From SFWF01 sp045638145 (lineage in GTDB: Bacteria > Bacillota > Clostridia > Oscillospirales > Acutalibacteraceae), in assembly GCA_045638145.1 (NCBI GenBank), contig JAZUAU010000020.1, positions 1 through 60,825 on the forward strand: a stretch of DNA of 60,825 bases, written 5' to 3'. Position 1 is the stretch's first letter. Each line of letters starts with the position of its first letter. Of the stretch, positions 56,222-60,825 are shown one piece after another. A program made the position numbers and the translations under genes. A model generated the notes under the pieces. It was not told the DNA's origin. It did not search any database and was given only the letters and a program-made list of their open reading frames with translations.

Positions 56222-57508
56222 ATGTCAGACTTCGTATCAGCCGCAGAAAAAGGCTCCAAAAAGGCGATGAACGCACTGCTTGAGGCTAACCGCGACCGCG
56301 CCTTTGCACTCGCACTTTTATTGCTCGGCGACCGTGAAAAGGCGGCCGATATTGCCACAAAGGTAATAAACGGCAGCTGGGATAAAATCACCGTAAAGGG
56401 ACTGTATTCTGATGAGGCATATGCCGAATATATCAATACTGAGGTAGCCTCTGCCGCCGCTTTGGAGCTTTTTGGTACCGCTTCAAAGGTCTTCCGCGTG
56501 AGTAAGGCAGATATCACACCCCGCGATATAGAAAAGAGCGAATATGAGGGAGATATAGAAGAGGGGATAGCCGCTCTCAGAGCCGCCCTTTCAGAAATTC
56601 CCGCCGCAGAGAGCTTTGTATTTTTACTGAGAGCCTTCGGAATGTCTCTTTCAAATATTGCCAAGGTCATCGTTCAGCGCGATGCCGCCGCGGCTTATTT
56701 TGCCGCCTCTGCCGAAAAGGCGCTTGACGGAAAATTTGATATCGCAAAGGCTGAGTCTCTCGTTTTACAGTATTTATCTGCCGAAAAGCTTCCCGATGAG
56801 GCAAATAACCTCTGCCGCGAGGCTATAAAGAGCCGCGCCCGCTTTGAGCTTCCCTCAAAGAGAGCTATGACCGCAATAATCGCAGGCGTCGTTTTCCTCA
56901 CTCTTTCGGTAATGGCATTTTTCCTGCTCAAGGATATATATGTTGATAAAAAATCAGCAGAGGAGGCCGAGGCAGGCTACCACGTTGCCACCGCACTTGA
57001 TGAAGACAAAACCTACTATGCCGATATTAAAATAAAGGGCTACGGCACTATAACGGTAGAGCTTGACCAGAAATCTGCCCCCAACACCGCGGCAAACTTT
57101 GTTGAGCTTAGTGAAAAGGGCTTTTATAACGGTCTTACCTTCCACAGAATTATCGACGGCTTTATGATGCAGGGCGGCTGTCCCGAAGGAAACGGCACGG
57201 GCGACCCCGGCTATTCGATAAAGGGTGAATTCTCGGCAAACGGCTTTGAGGGTAACAATATCCTCCACGAAAAGGGAGTTATCTCGATGGCTCGCGGAAA
57301 TGACTATAACAGTGCGGGCAGTCAGTTCTTCATTATGCACGAAAAGACCTCAAGCCTTGACGGCAGCTATGCCGCCTTCGGTAAGGTTGTAAATGGTCTT
57401 GAGATTGTTGATAATATCTGTGCAGAAGCAAAGCCAACCGACGATAATGGCACAATTACTCCTGCAGACCAGCCGGTAATCGAATCGGTCACCATCCGCA
57501 CCGAATAA
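56222..57508 (+). CDS. Sigma-factor-like domain fused through a membrane helix to a cyclophilin
   Basis: I start at 56222 (MSDFVSAAEKG), 8 bases after AAAGGAG; the open frame continues upstream without support. 428 aa. Residues 1-55 resemble sigma-70 region 2 (AEKGSKKAMNALLEANRDRAF, LLLLGDREKAADIATKVI, SWDKI) and residues 113-168 resemble region 4 (LRAALSEIPAAESFVFLLRAFGMSLSNIAKVI..AEKAL), both diverged. A membrane helix lies at about 213-237. Residues 263-426 form a cyclophilin prolyl isomerase with FHRIIDGFMMQGG near 307 and SAGSQFFIM near 364. The sigma-like part would be inside and the isomerase outside. The fusion has no interrupting stop. Function unknown. Confidence 0.72.
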   Translation: MSDFVSAAEKGSKKAMNALLEANRDRAFALALLLLGDREKAADIATKVINGSWDKITVKGLYSDEAYAEYINTEVASAAALELFGTASKVFRVSKADITPRDIEKSEYEGDIEEGIAALRAALSEIPAAESFVFLLRAFGMSLSNIAKVIVQRDAAAAYFAASAEKALDGKFDIAKAESLVLQYLSAEKLPDEANNLCREAIKSRARFELPSKRAMTAIIAGVVFLTLSVMAFFLLKDIYVDKKSAEEAEAGYHVATALDEDKTYYADIKIKGYGTITVELDQKSAPNTAANFVELSEKGFYNGLTFHRIIDGFMMQGGCPEGNGTGDPGYSIKGEFSANGFEGNNILHEKGVISMARGNDYNSAGSQFFIMHEKTSSLDGSYAAFGKVVNGLEIVDNICAEAKPTDDNGTITPADQPVIESVTIRTE

Positions 57509-57552
57509 TTTGTTTTTAAACTTTATTAAAATTTCATCAGGAGATATATATT

Positions 57553-58671
57553 ATGAGTTATCTTCGCAGAACCTGGAAAGAAATAAATATCGATGCTCTC
57601 ATAAATAATTTTAAGCTTATAAAGGAAAAAACGGGAGCCGAAATCTGTGCTGTCGTAAAGGCTGATGCCTATGGCCACGGCGCCGCAGGTGTTGCTGCGG
57701 CACTCGATAAATGCGGTGCAAAATCTTTTGCCGTTTCCAATATCCAGGAGGCAGAGGAGCTGCGACTTGCAGGCATCAAAAAGCCTGTCCTCATCCTTGG
57801 CTACACCCCCGAGATTTATGCCGCCGACCTTGCAAAATACGGCTTTATTCAGTGTGTCTATTCCCTTGACTATGCCGCCGCACTCGACCGAAATGCAAAG
57901 ATAGCAGATTGCAAGGTAGAGGTTCACCTAAAACTTGATACAGGTATGTGCCGCCTCGGCTTTGACTGCCGAAATGAGGACTATATCGGCGTAAATGAGG
58001 CAAAAAAGGTCCTCTCGCTAAACGGTCTTTCGGTTACGGGAGTTTTCACTCACTTCTCCTCGGCAGACGGCGATGATGATACCGACACTGCCTTCACAAA
58101 TGACCAGTATGACCGCTTCAGAGAGGCGGTTAACGCTCTTGAAGCCGACGGCTTTAATTTCCAAGAGAAGCACTGCTGTAACTCTGCCGCAACACTGCTC
58201 GGTATCCCCGATGAGGGCGAAACGGTCAGAGCGGGAATTATCCTTTACGGACTTTCCCCCTCAAAAAATCTGCCGCTTATCGATGGAATGAAGCCGGTTA
58301 TGAGTCTCTATTCGGTGGTTTCAATGGTAAAAACCATCCGAGAGGGCGATGAGGTCAGCTACGGCAGAACCTTTAAGGCTGAAAAGCCGATGAAGCTTGC
58401 CACCGTTTCGGCAGGCTATGCCGACGGAGTACCGCGACTTCTCTCGAATAAAGGCAGCGTAATCGTCCGAGGTAAGCGTGCAAAAATCGTCGGCAGAATC
58501 TGTATGGACCAGTTTTGCATTGACGTTACCGATATTGATGGAGTAGAAACGGGCGACCGAGTAACCATCTTCGGTGAGGAGCTCTCGGTAGACGAGGTTG
58601 CCGCAAACGCCAACACCATAAATTACGAAATCATCTGCGGAATATCTAAACGAGTAAATATAGGACAATAA
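57553..58671 (+). CDS. alr: Alanine racemase
   Basis: PLP enzyme making D-alanine for peptidoglycan. 372 aa. The PLP lysine is in CAVVKADAYGHGAAGVA near residue 35, the opposing catalytic tyrosine in SYGRTFKAEKPMKLATVSAGYADGVPRLL near 260-290, and CRLGFDCR lies near 133 on the substrate side; KIVGRICMDQFCIDVTDI near 312 completes the C-terminal barrel. ATG follows TCAGGAG. It ends with a strong terminator. Confidence 0.95.
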   Translation: MSYLRRTWKEINIDALINNFKLIKEKTGAEICAVVKADAYGHGAAGVAAALDKCGAKSFAVSNIQEAEELRLAGIKKPVLILGYTPEIYAADLAKYGFIQCVYSLDYAAALDRNAKIADCKVEVHLKLDTGMCRLGFDCRNEDYIGVNEAKKVLSLNGLSVTGVFTHFSSADGDDDTDTAFTNDQYDRFREAVNALEADGFNFQEKHCCNSAATLLGIPDEGETVRAGIILYGLSPSKNLPLIDGMKPVMSLYSVVSMVKTIREGDEVSYGRTFKAEKPMKLATVSAGYADGVPRLLSNKGSVIVRGKRAKIVGRICMDQFCIDVTDIDGVETGDRVTIFGEELSVDEVAANANTINYEIICGISKRVNIGQ

Positions 58672-58696
58672 ATAAAGACCCAAAAGGGTCTTTATT
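58671..58696 (+). terminator. Terminator after alr
   Basis: AATAAAGACCC and GGGTCTTTATT with AAAA loop, followed by T-rich sequence. Confidence 0.85.
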
Positions 58697-58699
58697 TAT

Positions 58700-58807
58700 T
58701 GTCAGGGAAAAGGGAAGGTGTGACTTCGTCGCGCGTAATTACGATACGACTAAAATAGCGTCGCAGACACCTCTCAACATTTCCCTAATCTCCTTTCCCC
58801 TTTCCCT
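58700..58807. repeat. Third copy of the dispersed intergenic repeat
   Basis: A GGGAAAAGGGAAGGTGT head, then ACGATACGACT (58742-58752), then a C/T-rich tail (CCTTTCCCCTTTCCC) that is the inverse of the head. It resembles 19363-19460 in order and spacing. Confidence 0.5.
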
Positions 58808-58832
58808 AAAAAAAGAGCCTTTCGGCTCTTTT
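58808..58832. terminator. Terminator of the interrupted minus-strand gene
   Basis: AAAAGAGCC and GGCTCTTTT around TTTC, with a T run on the minus strand, directly after the stop codon of the remnant at 58833. Confidence 0.78.
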
Positions 58833-58964
58833 CTATTTTCCGCATCTGCGGTCAAACGAGGGGTTAAAAGCATAGAAATTCTTACTGTTCAGCTTATCGG
58901 TTGCGATTCTGAGACCCTCACCAGAACAACAATGGTGAAATGCTTTTGCGACGTCATTTATTCT
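58833..58964 (-). pseudogene. 3'-terminal remnant of a host gene at the recombinase junction
   Basis: On the minus strand an open frame reads into a stop at 58833-58835. The last residues are DKLNSKNFYAFNPSFDRRCGK, preceded by HHCCSGEGLRIAT. There is no start or ribosome site for it; the frame runs back into the 3' end of the recombinase gene. A terminator follows at once. It looks like the end of a chromosomal gene whose front part was displaced by the recombinase element. I do not recognise the protein. Confidence 0.5.
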
Positions 58965-60471
58965 ATATCTTCCACTTGATTTCAATGCTTTCTTTTGAGG
59001 CGGTTATGCGCTCTATCAGGCAGTCAACCACCGTGATTTTGTCGCTCACCGACAGTTCATCCCAATGCTCAAAATATCCGCTGATTTCACCCACATCGCT
59101 TGTGCGGTTACTCTCTAATGAAACAATCTCGGCGCCAAGTTCTTTCTTTTCGGCATCAAGTTCAGAAATGCGGTTATTTATGTACTGCATAACCGTATCA
59201 TTTGCCGCAGAGATTTTTTCGAGCAAAGAGGATATTTCTTTGTCAATCTCTTCTATGCGTGTTTTAAGTTTTACAACTTGCAGGTTACAGCCATCCTGCT
59301 TTTTCTTTGACAGTGTCTGAAACTCCGCTAATTTTTTCTGCATTTCTTTGAATACAATGTCATCTACAACATCAGCATCCAGTGAGCCGAAATGACATCC
59401 ACCAGCGTGATATTTGTTCGTGCAGAGATAATAGCGGTTATCGGACTTAGTTTTGCACTTGTAAGTCTTAGCTGTTAAAGCATATCCACAGCTAGCACAT
59501 TTGATTTTACCCGCAAGCCATGTGGCTTTTGCCTTGATGGGCCGTGCAACGCTTTGATTGTTTAAGCACTTGGAACGGCATTTAATCCACGTTGCCGAAT
59601 CAACAAGCCCCTCATGCGGTGCAAGAACCAACGTGTGTCCTAATAAGGATATTGTTTTTCGCTTAAGATTGTCGCCCGAATAAAGATATGCTCCGTTTAT
59701 ACCGATAAAGTCACTTGGGGTATTGACAATGTTTGTGCCTTGCGCTTTAAAAAACTCATAAAGCTGATAATCGGCTTTTACATACGCAGGATTGATTACC
59801 ACGTCACGCAATCGGCTTCTATTAAAGAGTTTTCCGTCACGCTTTTGTATGCCGTGCTCTTCCAAGTAGCGCATAACATCACCGAACGAGGTTTGAGGCT
59901 TTGAATACATTGAAAATATCAATCTGATAACCTCTGCTTCTTCCTCGATTGGCTTATACATTTTTGTTCGTATTCCGTCTATGGTTGTTTCAACCAGTTC
60001 AAATCCAAACGGTACTCTGCCACCCATATAAAAGCCACGTTTACTACGGGAAGAATAGGCATCAATAACACGCTGCTGAATGGTCTCACGCTCAAGCTGT
60101 GCGAAGATCATAACAATCATCAGCATAGCCTTGCCAATAGGTGTGGAAGTATCAAATTTCTCCATTGTGCTGACAAAGTCAACATGGTTCTTTTGAAACA
60201 CTTCAATTAAATTGGCAAAGTCAAGAACCGAACGGCTGATACGGTCAAGACGATAAACGATAACACGGTTTACCTTGCCTGCTTCTATATCACGTAACAA
60301 CTCTTGAAACGCAGGGCGGTCTATGTTTTTGCCACTATAACCCTTGTCGGTATAAACTTTATAACTTTCTCCTGTCACTTCCTTTTTGCAAAATTCGATT
60401 TGACTTTCAACGGATATGCTGTCTATCCTGTCAACCGATTGTCTTGCATAAATTGCGTCAAAAAGATTCAA
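58963..60471 (-). CDS. Large serine recombinase
   Basis: 502 aa, TTG start behind GAAGGGAG. The catalytic domain starts YARQSVD (Ser12) with GYSGKNIDRPAFQELL near 43, VYRLDRISRSVLDFANLIE near 72 and GKAMLMIVMIFAQLERE near 112. The recombinase domain follows (RVPFGFELVE near 154), then a zinc ribbon CASCGY...C...C near 332-365, and a coiled-coil segment (QVVKLKTRIEEIDKEISSLLEKI, near 405) that controls directionality in integrases. It inserts or excises a mobile element. A strong promoter and a small companion ORF lie upstream, and a host-gene remnant lies just downstream. The rest of the element is probably beyond the window. Confidence 0.93.
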   Translation of the reverse strand: MNLFDAIYARQSVDRIDSISVESQIEFCKKEVTGESYKVYTDKGYSGKNIDRPAFQELLRDIEAGKVNRVIVYRLDRISRSVLDFANLIEVFQKNHVDFVSTMEKFDTSTPIGKAMLMIVMIFAQLERETIQQRVIDAYSSRSKRGFYMGGRVPFGFELVETTIDGIRTKMYKPIEEEAEVIRLIFSMYSKPQTSFGDVMRYLEEHGIQKRDGKLFNRSRLRDVVINPAYVKADYQLYEFFKAQGTNIVNTPSDFIGINGAYLYSGDNLKRKTISLLGHTLVLAPHEGLVDSATWIKCRSKCLNNQSVARPIKAKATWLAGKIKCASCGYALTAKTYKCKTKSDNRYYLCTNKYHAGGCHFGSLDADVVDDIVFKEMQKKLAEFQTLSKKKQDGCNLQVVKLKTRIEEIDKEISSLLEKISAANDTVMQYINNRISELDAEKKELGAEIVSLESNRTSDVGEISGYFEHWDELSVSDKITVVDCLIERITASKESIEIKWKI

Positions 60472-60518
60472 TTTTTACTCCCTTCTTCGCAAAAAGAAGC
60501 GGAGCTGCTGACATATAT

Positions 60519-60547
60519 ATTATACCATAACAGGCCTTTTTCTTCAA
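60519..60547 (-). promoter_or_regulatory. Promoter of the recombinase
   Basis: On the minus strand TTGAAG is 17 bases from TATAAT with a TGG extension. The -35 overlaps the stop codon of the upstream small ORF. A CTTCTT/AAGAAG hairpin lies just before the recombinase ribosome site. Confidence 0.75.
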
Positions 60548-60711
60548 GGTTTACAGGACATATATTTGCAAAAAACATCATATAATTTTGCTTCTATTTG
60601 TAATTTTACTTCTCTTTTTTCGTGCACAGAAAATTGAGGAGTTAAATTCGTAATCGACACGATTTTGTTGCCGATTTTCTGCTTCCAAGACTGTGCGACA
60701 TAATTTACCAT
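60544..60711 (-). CDS. Small ORF (55 aa) preceding the recombinase
   Basis: ATG at 60711 follows AAGGAAGGAG. The product begins MVNYVAQSWKQKIGNKIVSI, then LTPQFSVHEKREVKLQIEAK and LYDVFCKY. It is basic, helical and small. The position and size resemble small accessory genes that accompany serine recombinases in Firmicutes mobile elements, such as the TnpW type, but the match is not exact. It could also help control excision. A second frame is open across the same stretch. Confidence 0.55.
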   Translation of the reverse strand: MVNYVAQSWKQKIGNKIVSITNLTPQFSVHEKREVKLQIEAKLYDVFCKYMSCKP

Positions 60712-60825
60712 ACAGTCCGTCTCCTTCCTTTTGCGAATATTTTTCTTTTATTAAAATATGATTTGCGTCTTGTCCTCTATACCAAAACGCATAAGCAACA
60801 AGTTTTTTTAATGCTTATTGCTTAA

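Larger units (their letters stand above)
60472..60825. other. Upstream region of the recombinase
   Basis: Holds the promoter (60519-60547) and a 55-residue companion ORF on the minus strand (60544-60711). The final part (60712-60825) has a long open stretch in a second minus-strand frame (reading AYAFWYRGQDANHIL) with no start codon, interrupted by a stop near the window edge, and ends in a variant of the TGCCTAA-type repeat. I cannot support a gene in that part. Confidence 0.6.

Noticed and set aside
60712..60825. Open frame in a second minus-strand reading (AYAFWYRGQDANHIL)
   Set aside because: It looks protein-like but has no start codon and is closed by a stop near the window edge; cannot be supported without more sequence.

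Overview
The window looks like the chromosome of a low-to-mid GC Gram-positive anaerobe of class Clostridia, probably a gut member of the Oscillospiraceae/Lachnospiraceae type. This is inferred from AGGAGG ribosome sites, frequent GTG and TTG starts, U-tract terminators, a glmS ribozyme, a trigger factor-clpP-clpX block, a DUF1540 protein, LicD/TarI/TarJ surface polymer genes and a PdaB-like deacetylase. I saw no rRNA, tRNA or CRISPR array. Most of the window is orderly housekeeping sequence, with accessory islands, decayed transposon remains and a serine-recombinase element at the right edge.

Layout. (1) 0-2.3 kb: the end of a surface-polysaccharide locus (nucleotidyltransferase-like protein, UDP-HexNAc 2-epimerase). 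(2) 2.5-7.2 kb: an accessory island with a degenerate macro-like/HTH protein, a small VWA protein, an ankyrin protein and a DUF2828 (Ro60/TROVE-like) protein, preceded by a structured non-coding region. (3) 7.2-12.5 kb: envelope genes (deacetylase, lipoproteins, secreted cohesin-like protein with a 40-residue peptide gene, TraB/GumN protein) and cysK. (4) 12.6-19.3 kb, minus strand: an apparent operon nifS-thiI-[CinA::sortase B fusion]-[membrane MoCF-like protein]-small exporter. (5) 19.5-26.7 kb: rplS, lepB, rbgA, rnhB, yraN, a dipeptidase without a canonical start, thrC, a MITE-like element, DUF1540, a phosphoesterase. (6) 26.9-37.0 kb: tig-clpP-clpX, then the arginine operon argG-C-J-B-D-F behind ArgR-like operators. 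(7) 37.0-38.6 kb: a second copy of a kissing-loop RNA element first seen at 19.5 kb, truncated genes, a RAYT transposase remnant and small membrane proteins. (8) 38.7-40.7 kb: a LysR regulator divergent from serC. (9) 40.8-49.7 kb: an eight-gene surface polymer cluster from a strong promoter with direct repeats upstream. (10) 49.7-53.7 kb, minus: hexapeptide acyltransferase, glmS with its ribozyme, glmM. (11) 53.9-58.7 kb: YdcF/SanA protein, NlpC/P60-like lipoprotein, a sigma-like::TM::cyclophilin fusion, alr. (12) 58.7-60.8 kb: a serine recombinase and a companion small ORF, apparently inserted in the 3' part of a host gene.

How it fits together. The glm genes make UDP-GlcNAc, which feeds peptidoglycan and the polymer clusters at both ends. 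NifS can supply persulfide sulfur to ThiI. The arg operon runs from acetylglutamate to citrulline and argininosuccinate; argH is not here. The strongest candidates for undescribed biology are the CinA-sortase fusion with its membrane-anchored neighbour, the sigma-like/cyclophilin fusion, the pseudo-macro/VWA/DUF2828 island with its candidate RNA, and the duplicated promoter-plus-kissing-loop RNA linked to paralogous small membrane proteins.
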